DNA from: Streptomyces antimycoticus
GTDB lineage: Bacteria; Actinomycetota; Actinomycetes; Streptomycetales; Streptomycetaceae
NCBI RefSeq assembly: GCF_005405925.1
Contig: NZ_BJHV01000001.1
Coordinates: forward strand, 7,440,001-7,504,000
Direction: 5' to 3'
DNA: 64,000 nucleotides
Position 1 is the stretch's first letter. Each line of letters opens with the position of its first letter. The notes under the pieces were generated by a model that worked only from the letters and a program-made list of their open reading frames with translations, searched no databases and had not been told where the DNA came from. This document shows, piece after piece, positions 1 through 8,772 of this stretch. The position numbers were made by a program, and so were the translations under genes.

Positions 1-600
1 GACCGCGGCGGCGACGGCGGCCGCCGTCTGGTCGGCGAGTGGCGTGTCGAGGGGCTCACGGGTGATGAGCGCCCGGAAGAACAGGGGCGCGGAGACGGCG
101 CGGACGACCGCCGCGGCGTCGGTGCCGGACGGGGCCTCACCGCGGTCGACGGCCTGCCGCACCACGGATTCGCAGCGGGCGAAGCGCTCGGTGTAGAAGT
201 CGCGCAGCGCCTCGGCCGCGCGCTCGGACTGGAACGCGGCCGCGATGAATGCGGTCGGGGCGGCGGCGGCCGGCGCGCTGCCGAAGGTCTCGGTCACCTC
301 GCGGGCGAGGGCGCGCAGATCGCCCTCCAGGCTTCCGGTGTCGGGTGGTGTCCAGGCGTCCTCGCCCGCGAGGTCGAGCGCGTCCGCCACGAGCCCCTCG
401 ACGCTGCCCCAGCGCCGGTAGACGGTCGTCTTGTGGATTCCGGAGCGCTCGGCCACGTATTCCACGGTCAGGCCGGGATAGCCGTGCTCGGCGAGGCCGG
501 TGAGCACGGCGTCGCGCACCGCTGAGCGGGTGCGCGCGGTGCGCCCGCCGGGGCGGACAGTGCCCGGTGTGGGGGCGGCGCTCTCTGTGGACAAGTGCAA
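1..600 (-). CDS. TetR-family transcriptional repressor (3' end outside the window)
   Basis: The reverse strand reads open from a TTG at 600 (LHLSTESAAPTPGTVRPGG...) past the window edge, so the C-terminus is missing. The N-terminal helix-turn-helix is typical of TetR, with a TVEYVAERSGIHKTTVYRRW recognition region around residues 48-67, followed by a ligand-binding part containing ERFARCESVVRQAVDRGE and PLFFRALITREPLD. No ATG lies in frame and an in-frame stop lies just upstream. The start is therefore TTG 600, TTG 594, or one of the GTGs inside the N-terminal arm. The gene diverges from the ABC-F operon and is probably its repressor. One copy of the shared operator overlaps its start. The ligand is unknown. 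Confidence 0.85.
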   Translation of the reverse strand, partial: MHLSTESAAPTPGTVRPGGRTARTRSAVRDAVLTGLAEHGYPGLTVEYVAERSGIHKTTVYRRWGSVEGLVADALDLAGEDAWTPPDTGSLEGDLRALAREVTETFGSAPAAAAPTAFIAAAFQSERAAEALRDFYTERFARCESVVRQAVDRGEAPSGTDAAAVVRAVSAPLFFRALITREPLDTPLADQTAAAVAAAV

Positions 601-610
601 CTCCAGTTGT
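597..610. promoter_or_regulatory. TetR operator copy 1
   Basis: The inverted repeat CAACT-cc-AGTTG sits at 598-609 inside the 14-mer GCAACTnnAGTTGT, which recurs at 645-658. It overlaps the proposed TTG start of the tetR gene, so binding would block tetR transcription or initiation. The assignment is inferred from the duplication and position. Confidence 0.7.
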
Positions 611-644
611 GTTAGCGGGTTACCTGTGTCATGGTGAGGGTAAT

Positions 645-658
645 GCAACTGTAGTTGT
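645..658. promoter_or_regulatory. TetR operator copy 2
   Basis: The second copy, GCAACT-gt-AGTTGT, has its centre 48 bp from copy 1, between tetR and the ABC-F gene. It differs from copy 1 only in the two central bases. It is well placed to repress the rightward ABC-F promoter. Confidence 0.7.
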
Positions 659-715
659 ATTTGGAGCGTGCGGTCCGGATGGCCCACGTGCTCGCGTGCT
701 TGGAGGTACGCTCCT

Positions 716-2362
716 GTGCCCACGCAGATCTCACTCCGAGGGGTCACCCTGTCCCGGGGCGACCGGCTGCTGCTCGACGACGTGTCCTTCACGGTCCGGC
801 CCGGGGAGCGGGTCGGCGTCGTGGGGGAGAACGGAGCGGGCAAGTCCACCCTCCTGCGGCTGCTGGCCGGGAGCGAGTCACCGGACGACGGCGCCGTGGT
901 GACGGTGGCCGCCGGAGGCATCGGTCACCTCGGCCAGACGCCCGAGCTGCCCCCGGACCACACGGTGCGCGACGCGGTGGACGCCGCACTCGCCGAGGTG
1001 CGCGCCATGGAGCGCGGGCTGCGCGAGCTGGAGGCGGATCTCGGCGGCGGCGCCCCCGGCGCCCTCGCCGCGTACGGCGATCTGCTGACCGCCTTCGAGG
1101 CCCGCGGAGGCTATGAGGCGGACGCCCGGGTGGAGAAGGCCCTGCACGGTCTGGGGCTCGGCGGCATCGGGTACGAGCGGCGGTTCGGCAGTCTGTCGGG
1201 CGGTGAGCAGGCACGGCTCGGGCTCGCCTGCCTGATCGCCGCCGCCCCCGAGGTGATGTTGCTGGACGAGCCGACGAACCACCTCGACGGTGCCGCGCTC
1301 AGCTGGCTGGAGGAGGCGCTGCGGGGGCATTCGGGCACCGTCCTCGCGGTCTCCCACGACCGGGTCTTCCTGGAGCGGGTGGCGACCGCGATCGTCGAGG
1401 TGGACGCCGACCGGCGCACCCTGGTGCGGTACGGCGGGGGGTACGCCGGATTCGTCGCCGAGCAGACCGCCGCGCGCCGCCGCTGGGAGCAGGCGTACGA
1501 GGAGTGGTGCGCGGAGACGGCCGCGCTGACGGAGGCCGCCACGACCGTCGCACGGCGGGTCGCCCCGGGACGCGGCATGAAGGACGGCAACAAGCTGGCC
1601 TACGACCGGGACAGGGGGCGTGTGCAGTCCTCGGTGTCCAGCAGGGTTCGGAACGCCAGGGAGAGGCTGCGCAGGCTCCAGGAGGACCCGGTGCCGCGCC
1701 CGCCGGAGCCGCTGCGGTTCTCTGCGCTACCCGCCGCGGGTACGGCGGACGGTGCGCTCGTCGACCTCCACGACGTCCGCGTGGGGGAGCGGCTGGCGGT
1801 CGACCGGCTCACCGTTGCGGCCGGGGAGAGACTGCTCGTCCACGGTGCCAACGGCGCGGGCAAAACCACGCTGCTGCGGGTCATGGCGGGATGGGAGGAG
1901 CCGGATACGGGCCGGGCGGCCCGCCGGGGCAGGATCGGCTATCTCGCGCAGGAGATACCGGTTGCCAGGCCCCGAGAGCGGCTGCTGTCGGCCTTCGGCC
2001 GCGGGCTGCCGGGGACACCGGAGGAGCAGGGCGCCCTTCTGCTGTCGTACGGACTGTTCCGCACGGACGATCTCCACGTCCCGGTGGGATCGCTCTCCGC
2101 GGGCCAGCGCCGCCGGCTGGCGCTCGCCCGGCTGCTGGCCCGCCCCGCCGATCTGCTGCTGCTCGACGAGCCGACCAACCATCTCGCCCTCGGCCTGGTG
2201 GAGGAGCTGGAGGAGGCGCTGGCCCAGTGGACCGGGGCGCTGGTCGTGGTGTCGCACGACCGGCTGCTGCGCAGCCGCTTCACCGGACGCCGGTGCGAAA
2301 TACGAGGAGGCCGGCTCATGGCCCAGGAGGGGGATGCGGCAGCGGCCGCGGCCTCGATCTAG
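716..2362 (+). CDS. ABC-F family ATPase (possible ribosome-protection type)
   Basis: This is a soluble protein of 548 aa with two ATP-binding cassettes and no membrane segment, as in the ABC-F family. Members act on the ribosome, and several streptomycete ones give macrolide, lincosamide or streptogramin resistance. Cassette 1 has Walker A GENGAGKST near residue 37, signature LSGGEQAR and Walker B LLDEPTNHLD. Cassette 2 has GANGAGKTT, LSAGQRRR and LLLLDEPTNHL. A basic linker with a GRGMKDGNKLAYDRDRGR segment joins them. GTG 716 is preferred because GGAGG at 702-706 lies 9 nt upstream and the protein then begins MPTQISLRGV. It leads a three-gene operon and diverges from tetR, as expected for an inducible drug-resistance gene. 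The substrate cannot be read from sequence. Confidence 0.88.
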   Translation: MPTQISLRGVTLSRGDRLLLDDVSFTVRPGERVGVVGENGAGKSTLLRLLAGSESPDDGAVVTVAAGGIGHLGQTPELPPDHTVRDAVDAALAEVRAMERGLRELEADLGGGAPGALAAYGDLLTAFEARGGYEADARVEKALHGLGLGGIGYERRFGSLSGGEQARLGLACLIAAAPEVMLLDEPTNHLDGAALSWLEEALRGHSGTVLAVSHDRVFLERVATAIVEVDADRRTLVRYGGGYAGFVAEQTAARRRWEQAYEEWCAETAALTEAATTVARRVAPGRGMKDGNKLAYDRDRGRVQSSVSSRVRNARERLRRLQEDPVPRPPEPLRFSALPAAGTADGALVDLHDVRVGERLAVDRLTVAAGERLLVHGANGAGKTTLLRVMAGWEEPDTGRAARRGRIGYLAQEIPVARPRERLLSAFGRGLPGTPEEQGALLLSYGLFRTDDLHVPVGSLSAGQRRRLALARLLARPADLLLLDEPTNHLALGLVEELEEALAQWTGALVVVSHDRLLRSRFTGRRCEIRGGRLMAQEGDAAAAAASI

Positions 2363-2371
2363 GGTGGCGCC

Positions 2372-3031
2372 ATGGCACGACCCCGGCGCATCGTCCTCCT
2401 GCGGCACGGAGAATCAGAGGGGAATGTTGATGACTCGGTGTACGAAAGGGTGCCCGACCATGCCCTGAAGCTGACCGAGACCGGGCGCCGGCAGGCGACG
2501 GAGGCGGGCGAGCGGCTGCGCGCCGCTTTCGGCGACGAGCGCGTGTCGATCTATGTGTCGCCGTACCGCCGCACCCACCAGACCCTGAGGCTGCTCGATC
2601 TCGACCCCTCGCGTACCCGGGTCCGGGAGGAGCCGCGGCTGCGGGAGCAGGACTGGGGAAACTGGCAGGACCGCGAGGACGTGCGGAAGCAGATGGCGTA
2701 CCGCGACGCCTACGGACACTTCTTCTACCGGTTCGCGCAGGGTGAGTCGGGTGCCGATGTCTACGACCGGGTGGACGCGTTCCTGGAGAGCCTGTGGCGC
2801 AGCTTCCAGGACCCGGCACATCCGCCGAACGTCCTGCTGGTGACCCATGGGCTGACCATGAGGCTGTTCTGCATGCGGTGGCTGCACTGGAACGTCGCCG
2901 AATTCGAGTCGCTGTCGAACCCCGGCAACGGCGAAACACGGGCCCTGCTGCTCGGCTCCGACGGGCGCTACCACCTGGACCAGCCCTTCGAGCGCTGGTG
3001 CACCCCCAAGCCCTACGGTCGCACCGGTTAG
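2372..3031 (+). CDS. Histidine phosphatase family protein (phosphoglycerate-mutase-like)
   Basis: The 219-residue protein opens with IVLLRHGESEGN, the RHG(E) catalytic motif whose histidine is phosphorylated. It also has YVSPYRRTHQT, REQDWGNW and LLVTHGLTMRLF, the second catalytic histidine region. The arrangement matches the cofactor-dependent phosphoglycerate mutase and broad-specificity phosphatase superfamily. It starts 9 nt after the ABC-F stop and ends 11 nt before the next gene, so it is probably cotranscribed with both. The substrate is unknown. Confidence 0.88.
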   Translation: MARPRRIVLLRHGESEGNVDDSVYERVPDHALKLTETGRRQATEAGERLRAAFGDERVSIYVSPYRRTHQTLRLLDLDPSRTRVREEPRLREQDWGNWQDREDVRKQMAYRDAYGHFFYRFAQGESGADVYDRVDAFLESLWRSFQDPAHPPNVLLVTHGLTMRLFCMRWLHWNVAEFESLSNPGNGETRALLLGSDGRYHLDQPFERWCTPKPYGRTG

Positions 3032-3042
3032 AGTGCGCAGCG

Positions 3043-3936
3043 ATGACCGCTGACCGTTTCCATCGGGCTCTTCGGAGTCTGCGCGGGCTGGCCGTGGGCG
3101 ACGCCCTCGGTTCCCAGTTCTTCGTCCCCGCCAACTATCCGTTCCTCAAGCGCCGCGAGCTGCCGCCAGACCCCTGGCAGTGGACCGACGACACCGAGAT
3201 GGCCTGTTCGATCCTGGCTGTCCTGGTGACCCACGGCCGGATCGACCAGGACCATCTCGCCCGCTCCTTCGCCGACCACCATGATTTCGACCGGGGCTAC
3301 GGCCCCGCCGTGAACCGGATGCTCCGCCTGATCAGGGAGGGCGGCGACTGGCGTGACCTGGCCGCCGGGCTCTTCCAGGGGCAGGGCTCGTGGGGCAACG
3401 GCGCAGCCATGCGGATCGCCCCGCTGGGCGCCTGGTACGCGGGCGATGTGGAGCAGGCGACGCATCAGGCGGAGATCTCGGCGTACACCACACATCAGCA
3501 CCGCGAGGCCGTGGCGGGAGCCATGGCGGTGGCCGCGGCCGCCGCGCTGGTGGCGGATCCGGCGGGCCACGGTGGGCCGGAGGAGCTGCTGGACCGGGTG
3601 GTCGAGGTGGTGCCGCGCAGCGCGGTCCAGGCGGGGCTGCGCCGCGCCCGCGACATGCTCGACTACGCGGATGCCGGGACCGTCGCCGCGGTGCTCGGCT
3701 GTGGTCGGCGCACCAGCGCCCATGACACCGTGCCGTTCGCCCTGTGGGCGGCCGCCCGCCACCTGGGCTCCTTCGAGGAGGCGTTCTGGCGGACGGCGTC
3801 GGCCGGCGGGGATGTGGATACCACCTGCGCCATCGTCGGGGGAGTGGTCGCGGCCGCGGCCGCCGGTGCGCCGCCCGCCGACTGGCAGGACCGCACCGAG
3901 GCGCTGCCGGAGTGGGTCCCGGCGCGGGCCGACTGA
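3043..3936 (+). CDS. ADP-ribosylglycohydrolase family protein
   Basis: This 297-residue protein belongs to the DraG/ARH family, which removes ADP-ribose from protein or small-molecule targets using a dinuclear metal centre. The metal ligands are visible in WTDDTEMA (about residues 47-54) and near the C-terminus in GGDVDTTCAIVGG. The substrate-binding LAVGDALGSQF and GSWGNGAAMRIAPLG segments are also present. ATG 3043 gives the family-typical N-terminus and follows the phosphatase stop by 11 nt. It is the last gene of the ABC-F operon. The target is not predictable. Confidence 0.88.
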   Translation: MTADRFHRALRSLRGLAVGDALGSQFFVPANYPFLKRRELPPDPWQWTDDTEMACSILAVLVTHGRIDQDHLARSFADHHDFDRGYGPAVNRMLRLIREGGDWRDLAAGLFQGQGSWGNGAAMRIAPLGAWYAGDVEQATHQAEISAYTTHQHREAVAGAMAVAAAAALVADPAGHGGPEELLDRVVEVVPRSAVQAGLRRARDMLDYADAGTVAAVLGCGRRTSAHDTVPFALWAAARHLGSFEEAFWRTASAGGDVDTTCAIVGGVVAAAAAGAPPADWQDRTEALPEWVPARAD

Positions 3937-4129
3937 CCCCTCCTCGCGCGGGCGTGATGCGGTGCGTCGCCCGGTTTGCCCCATCGGCGAACCGGCCCTC
4001 CGCCGCGTCGTGTTGAGCGGAATCGGCCACCCGGTTCACCGGGGAAGGTGCCGCCCGGAGGAGCCGGGGGCCGCTGCCGAGGATCCGGGTTCCGAACGCA
4101 GGTAAGAGCGGCGTAAGGTTGTTCTCGCC

Positions 4130-4831
4130 ATGGCATATGAACCGCCCACCCACAGTGTCGAGCGCTCGCTTCGCGCCACGACGGGAGCCAAGATCGTCGT
4201 CGGCATCGACGAGGTCGGGCGCGGGGCGTGGGCCGGTCCGGTGACGGTCTGCGCGGCGGTCACCGGTCTGCGCCGTCCGCCGACCGGGCTCACCGACTCC
4301 AAGCTGCTGAGCCCCAAGAAGCGCACGGCCCTGTCCCGGGAGTTGCACTCGTGGGTCACGGCACACGCCCTGGGTCACTCCTCTCCCGAGGAGATCGACG
4401 GTCTGGGGATGACGGCCGCCCTCCGGCTCGCCGCCACGCGTGCGCTGGACGCGCTGCCGGTCCGGCCGGACGCGGTGATCCTGGACGGGAAGTACGACTA
4501 CCTCGGCGCTCCCTGGGCGGTCCGTACGGTCATCAAGGGCGATCAGTCCTGTGTGTCCGTCGCCGCCGCCTCGGTGATCGCCAAGGTGCGCCGGGATGCG
4601 ATGATGGCCGAACTGGGAGCCGAGCACCTGGACTTCTGCTTCGAGGACAACGCCGGGTATCCGTCCCCCGTGCACCGCGCAGCTCTGCGGGAACTGGGGC
4701 CCACGCCTCACCACCGGCTGTCCTGGGCCTATATGGACGGGCTGCCCCGCTGGCGGCACCTGAAGCGGGTCCGCAGCACCCCCGAACCGGTCGGGCTGGA
4801 GGACGAAGGCCAACTCGGCTTCGACTTCTGA
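4130..4831 (+). CDS. rnhB: Ribonuclease HII
   Basis: RNase HII cleaves the RNA strand of RNA-DNA hybrids and starts removal of misincorporated ribonucleotides. The catalytic signature [14 protein letters not shown] lies near residues 25-38, [10 protein letters not shown] follows, and the later acidic residue is in [11 protein letters not shown]. The length of 233 aa is usual for actinobacteria. The C-terminus LGFDF resembles a PCNA/clamp-type tail, although a clamp interaction here is inference. The gene stands alone after a 193-bp gap in which I see no other gene. Confidence 0.95.
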   Translation: MAYEPPTHSVERSLRATTGAKIVVGIDEVGRGAWAGPVTVCAAVTGLRRPPTGLTDSKLLSPKKRTALSRELHSWVTAHALGHSSPEEIDGLGMTAALRLAATRALDALPVRPDAVILDGKYDYLGAPWAVRTVIKGDQSCVSVAAASVIAKVRRDAMMAELGAEHLDFCFEDNAGYPSPVHRAALRELGPTPHHRLSWAYMDGLPRWRHLKRVRSTPEPVGLEDEGQLGFDF

Positions 4832-4899
4832 GCAGACCAAGCGGTCAAAACCGCCACCCGCCGATGCGACTCGCACCGACGTTTGATAGACATCAGCCC

Positions 4900-5559
4900 A
4901 TGCCTCTCATCCCCGAGGAGCCTCAGATTCACGAGAGTGTCCCGGGTCCCCGCGCGACACCGGCCGCAGGCCGCACCGCGCCGACCCCTCGTCCTGTCCC
5001 TGGTCCCGGCCCCCGCCCCGCACCGCGGCGGCCCGGAAGCCCCGGTCCCAACCGTGGCTCCGCCGGGACCTCGTCGGCTCAGTCGCAGCGCACCACGAGT
5101 GATGCGACGAAGCCCGTGCCGACCGCCCCGGCGGCTTCGGCTGCCAAGGCCGCCCCTGCCGCCACAAAGACCGGTCCCCAGCTCCAGCTGATCCCCGCCA
5201 CGGTGGACGGCGCGCTGGACGCGGCGGACGAGGCGGTCGACCTGCTGCTGGATTCCGGCCGGGCCCCCGGTGACATCCTGGTGCTGACCACCGGGGAGCA
5301 GCATCCGTGGGCGGCGCATGAGTTGTCCTTCGGCGAGGCGTCGTACTGGGCGCAGCACGACGCCGGAGACGATGTCTTCTACGCCGGTGCGGATGCCGAT
5401 CGCGCCAAGGGCCGCCCGGTCGTGGTCGTCGCCGTCAACGGCGGTGCGAACGACGCCGTGGCCCGCGCGCTGCCCGAGGCGATGGGCCGCGCCGGAACGC
5501 TGCTGATCGTCTGCGGCGACCCGAAACGCATCAACGCCCTCATCGGTCCGGGCGCCTGA
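4900..5559 (+). CDS. Conserved hypothetical protein with proline-rich N-terminus
   Basis: I do not recognise a named family. The 219-residue protein has a low-complexity Pro/Ala/Arg/Thr-rich first 95 residues. A well-folded-looking C-terminal region of about 120 residues follows, starting QLQLIPATVDGALDAADEAV and containing VVVVAVNGGANDAVARALP and GTLLIVCGDPKRINALIG. The latter resembles an alternating beta-alpha fold, but I cannot assign a function. ATG 4900 is chosen because it opens the region of consistent codon bias. It follows rnhB by 68 nt and may be cotranscribed with it. Confidence 0.75.
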   Translation: MPLIPEEPQIHESVPGPRATPAAGRTAPTPRPVPGPGPRPAPRRPGSPGPNRGSAGTSSAQSQRTTSDATKPVPTAPAASAAKAAPAATKTGPQLQLIPATVDGALDAADEAVDLLLDSGRAPGDILVLTTGEQHPWAAHELSFGEASYWAQHDAGDDVFYAGADADRAKGRPVVVVAVNGGANDAVARALPEAMGRAGTLLIVCGDPKRINALIGPGA

Positions 5560-5674
5560 GGCCGCACGTCCCCGAACACCCGGTGTCCGGCATGCTCTGT
5601 CCCCCGTGGCGGAGCTGTCCGGCGTCCGGACGGACGGCGGCGGCCACGGGCGCCCCGCGGCCGGTCGGGCGCGG

Positions 5675-5697
5675 GCGTCCGGCGACCGGTCGGACGC
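5675..5697. terminator. Possible stem-loop between convergent genes
   Basis: The arms GCGTCCG and CGGACGC are perfectly complementary around a 9-nt loop, in the gap between the converging genes at 4900-5559 and 5713-6330. There is no T-run, so this is only a weak terminator candidate. Confidence 0.35.
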
Positions 5698-5712
5698 GCA
5701 CCCCGCGACCGG

Positions 5713-6330
5713 TCAGACGGCGGCGGAGTGGCTCAGCGCCGTACGCGCTCCGAGGTGGGGTCGCGGCAGCGCCTTCGGGTCGCTGTCGCCCTCAACGGCC
5801 ACGTCCAACTCGGTGGGCAGCGAAGCGGAGTGCGGCCGACGGCCGCCCCGCCCTTCGCCGAGGACCCGCCATCCGTCACGGGTCAGCGTGATGTACGCGC
5901 CGCAGCGCAGGCCGTGCAGGGTGCAGGCGTCGCGCAACCCCCACATCCAGGCGCCGTCCTCGTCCGTCCACCGGCTCTCGCCCTCGCGGCAGTAGAGCAG
6001 CACGGCGGTGCGGATCGGTGTGCGGCGCCGCAGATCGTGTGGGATCACCCGGCGCAACTGCGCCAGCAGCGCGTTCCGGAAGTCCCAGCCGTCAACGGCG
6101 GCGGCGCGGCGGACGAACGAGGCGCTCGCCGTGAGCCGTTCGTCCGGATCGAGGACCGCGACCACGGCGGTCGAGGGCGTCGGCAGATGGCGGCTGTGCA
6201 GTCCGGTGACCACCTCGCGTGGATTGCGCAGCAGCGGGATCCCCGCTGCCGCCCACTCGGCGGGCTGGAGCATCCGGCCGACCCGGGAAGCGGAATCGGT
6301 GGACGGTGGCGGAGCGAAGCCGAAGGTCAC
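5713..6330 (-). CDS. Conserved hypothetical protein
   Basis: This 205-residue protein is of unknown function. It contains MLQPAEWAAAGIPLLRNPREVV near the N-terminus, RRVIPHDLRRRTPIRTAVLLYCREGESRW in the middle and DGWRVLGEGRGGRRP near the end. No membrane segment or signal peptide is seen. GTG 6330 is preceded at close range by GGGAGG, and GTG 6354 is an alternative in-frame start. The promoter region to its right carries a TTGTCCACA-type DnaA box. The gene is oriented away from rnhB and downstream of recQ. Confidence 0.75.
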   Translation of the reverse strand: MTFGFAPPPSTDSASRVGRMLQPAEWAAAGIPLLRNPREVVTGLHSRHLPTPSTAVVAVLDPDERLTASASFVRRAAAVDGWDFRNALLAQLRRVIPHDLRRRTPIRTAVLLYCREGESRWTDEDGAWMWGLRDACTLHGLRCGAYITLTRDGWRVLGEGRGGRRPHSASLPTELDVAVEGDSDPKALPRPHLGARTALSHSAAV

Positions 6331-6433
6331 GGTCCTCCCTTCGTCTGCGCCCACGGTCCGTGCGAAGGGTCGGGCACGGGCGCGGGCCACGACACAGCCC
6401 CGTCGGACCACGGACGGACCGGGGGCGGGGAGC

Positions 6434-6442
6434 TGTGGACAA
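6434..6442 (-). promoter_or_regulatory. DnaA box upstream of the gene at 5713-6330
   Basis: TGTGGACAA on the + strand is TTGTCCACA on the - strand, the streptomycete consensus DnaA box. It lies about 104 bp upstream of the start at 6330. A single 9-mer can occur by chance, so function is uncertain. Confidence 0.4.
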
Positions 6443-6557
6443 TTCTTGCGGTCGCGCCCGCGTGCGGCAATGAGCAGTTGGCCCCACTGACCGTTTTACC
6501 TGGATGTGCGTTCTATATTCCTGACCGGTTCACACCCCGCCGCGGCACCGGCCGCCC

Positions 6558-8723
6558 CTACCCCTGCACGGCCAGGACCAGCGGAAACACTCCGGCCGCT
6601 CCGGCCCGGCGGAGCAGCCGGGAGGCGACGGCCAAGGTCCAGCCGGTGTCCGCCATGTCATCCACCAGCAACACCGGCCCACCCGCCTCGGCAAGGGCCG
6701 CCGCCAGCTGCGGAGGCACGGTCAGCGCGCCGTGCAGCGCTCGCAACCGCTGGGCGCTGTTGGTGCGCGGCACCCGGGTGTCGAAATCGCCGTCGTGGTA
6801 CGCGATGCTCCCGAGCAGGGGCAACCGGCCGACGGTGGCGATCCGTTCGCCGAGTGTCCCGATCAGCTGCGGACGGGTGCGCGAGGCGACCGTGACCACG
6901 CCCACGGGGCGGTCCGCGGCGTCCGGCGCGCCCGAGGCCCAGCCGCCGGGGCCCTTGGCCCAGTCGGCGAGCACCGTCACCACCGCACCGGCCACATCGT
7001 CGGGGACCGGGGTGTCCGGGCTCTGCGGGGCCAGCAGCGGCCGCAGCCGGTTTCCCCAGCCGATGTCGGAGAGGCGGCCCAGGGCCCGGCCCGGGGCGGC
7101 CTGCTCATCCGCCGGAATGCGGCCCTTGAGGTCGACACCCACCGAGGGCAGCCCGGTCGGCCACATACGGCGCGGCTCCACCTCGACGCCGGGCCGCCCG
7201 AGCTCGCCGCGCGCCGCGTCCAGCGAGGCGTCGGACACCTCGGTGGTGAACCGGGCCCCCGCGCAGTTGTCACAGCGGCCACAGGGGGCCGCCTTCTCAT
7301 CGTCCAGCTGCCGCCGCAGGAACTCCATCCGGCAGTCGGCCGTCGAGGCGTACTCCCGCATGGCCTGCTGCTCGGCCTCCCGCTGGCGCGTCACCCACGC
7401 GTATCGCTCCGCGTCATATGCCCAGGGCTGCCCGGTCGCGGTCCAGCCGCCGCGCACACGCCGCACCGCACCGTCCACATCGAGCACCTTGAGCATGGTC
7501 TCCAGACGTGACCGCCGCAGCTCGACCTGGGGCTCGAGCGCGGGCAGGGAGACCGGCCGGTCCGACGCCGCCAGCACCTCGAGGGTGCGGCGCACCTGCT
7601 CCTCGGGCGGGAAGGCGAGCGAGGCGAAATACCGCCAGATCGCCTCGTCCTCGCGGCCGGGCAGGAGCAGCACCTCGGCGTGCTCCACACCGCGCCCGGC
7701 GCGCCCGACCTGCTGGTAGTAGGCGATGGGGGAGGACGGCGAACCGAGATGCACCACGAAGCCGAGGTCCGGCTTGTCGAAGCCCATGCCCAGCGCGGAG
7801 GTGGCGACCAGCGCCTTGACCCGGTTGGCCAGCAGGTCCTCCTCGGCCTGCTGACGATCCGCGTTCTCCGTCTTGCCGGTGTAGGAGGCGACGGTGTGGC
7901 CGCGCTGCCGCAGGAACGCGGTCACCTCCTCGGCCGCGGCGACGGTGAGGGTGTAGATGATTCCCGAGCCCGGCAGCTCATCGAGGTGCTCGGCCAGCCA
8001 GGCGAGCCGATGCGCGGCGTCCGGCAGCGGCAGCACGCCCAGCCGAAGGCTCTCCCGGTCCAGCGGCCCGCGCAGCACCAGCGCCCGCGCGGTCCCTTCG
8101 CCGGTGCCCAACTGCTCGGCCACATCGGCCGTGACCCGTGCGTTCGCCGTCGCGGTCGTGGCGAGCACGGGCACGCCCTGGGGCAGATCCGCGAGCATGG
8201 TGCGCAGCCTGCGGTAGTCGGGCCGGAAGTCATGGCCCCAGTCGGAGATGCAGTGTGCCTCGTCGACGACCAGCAGGCCGGTGGTGGCGGCCAGCTGTGG
8301 CAGCACCTGGTCGCGGAAGTCGGGGTTGTTGAGCCGCTCCGGGCTCACCAGCAGCACATCCACCCCGCCCGCGGCCACCTCCGCCTGGATGGTCTCCCAC
8401 TCCTCGGTGTTGGCGGAATTGATGGTGCGGGCGTGGATACCGGCGCGCGCGGCGGCCTCGACCTGGTTGCGCATCAGCGCGAGAAGCGGGGAGACGATCA
8501 CGGTCGGACCGCTGCCGCGCTCGCGCAGCAGCGCGGTGGCGACGAAATACACCGCCGACTTGCCCCAGCCGGTGCGCTGCACGACCAGCGCCCGGCGGCG
8601 CTCGGCGACCAGCGCCTCGATCGCCCGCCATTGATCCTCCCGGAGCCGGGCGGAGCCGGTGGTGTCCCCGATGAGGCGGGCCAGGACGCGGTTGGCCGAG
8701 GTACGCAGATCTTCGTCGCTCAT
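6558..8723 (-). CDS. recQ: RecQ-family DNA helicase with C-terminal phosphoribosyltransferase-like domain
   Basis: The 721-residue protein is an ATP-dependent 3'-5' DNA helicase followed by an extra domain. Helicase motifs are Walker A RTGWGKS near residue 50, DEAHCISDWGHDFRPDY, ATTATA, ATSALGMGFDKPD and QQVGRAGRG. A zinc-binding CRMEFL...CGRCDNC element follows. The last 150 residues or so include RPVGVVTVASRTRP and GPVLLVDDMADTGWTL. The latter is the PRPP-binding signature of type I phosphoribosyltransferases (ComF/orotate type). ATG 8723 is preferred over TTG 8735. The gene diverges from the DUF4192 gene across a DnaA-box palindrome. A nucleotide-salvage or ligand-sensing role for the fused domain is inference. 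Confidence 0.9.
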   Translation of the reverse strand: MSDEDLRTSANRVLARLIGDTTGSARLREDQWRAIEALVAERRRALVVQRTGWGKSAVYFVATALLRERGSGPTVIVSPLLALMRNQVEAAARAGIHARTINSANTEEWETIQAEVAAGGVDVLLVSPERLNNPDFRDQVLPQLAATTGLLVVDEAHCISDWGHDFRPDYRRLRTMLADLPQGVPVLATTATANARVTADVAEQLGTGEGTARALVLRGPLDRESLRLGVLPLPDAAHRLAWLAEHLDELPGSGIIYTLTVAAAEEVTAFLRQRGHTVASYTGKTENADRQQAEEDLLANRVKALVATSALGMGFDKPDLGFVVHLGSPSSPIAYYQQVGRAGRGVEHAEVLLLPGREDEAIWRYFASLAFPPEEQVRRTLEVLAASDRPVSLPALEPQVELRRSRLETMLKVLDVDGAVRRVRGGWTATGQPWAYDAERYAWVTRQREAEQQAMREYASTADCRMEFLRRQLDDEKAAPCGRCDNCAGARFTTEVSDASLDAARGELGRPGVEVEPRRMWPTGLPSVGVDLKGRIPADEQAAPGRALGRLSDIGWGNRLRPLLAPQSPDTPVPDDVAGAVVTVLADWAKGPGGWASGAPDAADRPVGVVTVASRTRPQLIGTLGERIATVGRLPLLGSIAYHDGDFDTRVPRTNSAQRLRALHGALTVPPQLAAALAEAGGPVLLVDDMADTGWTLAVASRLLRRAGAAGVFPLVLAVQG

Positions 8724-8772
8724 GCCCCCATGCAACCCGATCCCGCCGACATCGCGCCAATGGTCCCGGCAG

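Noticed and set aside
586..594. TTGTCCACA DnaA box within tetR
   Set aside because: It lies in the coding N-terminus (Leu-Ser-Thr codons) and is a single 9-mer. Chance is a sufficient explanation, so it is not listed as a feature.
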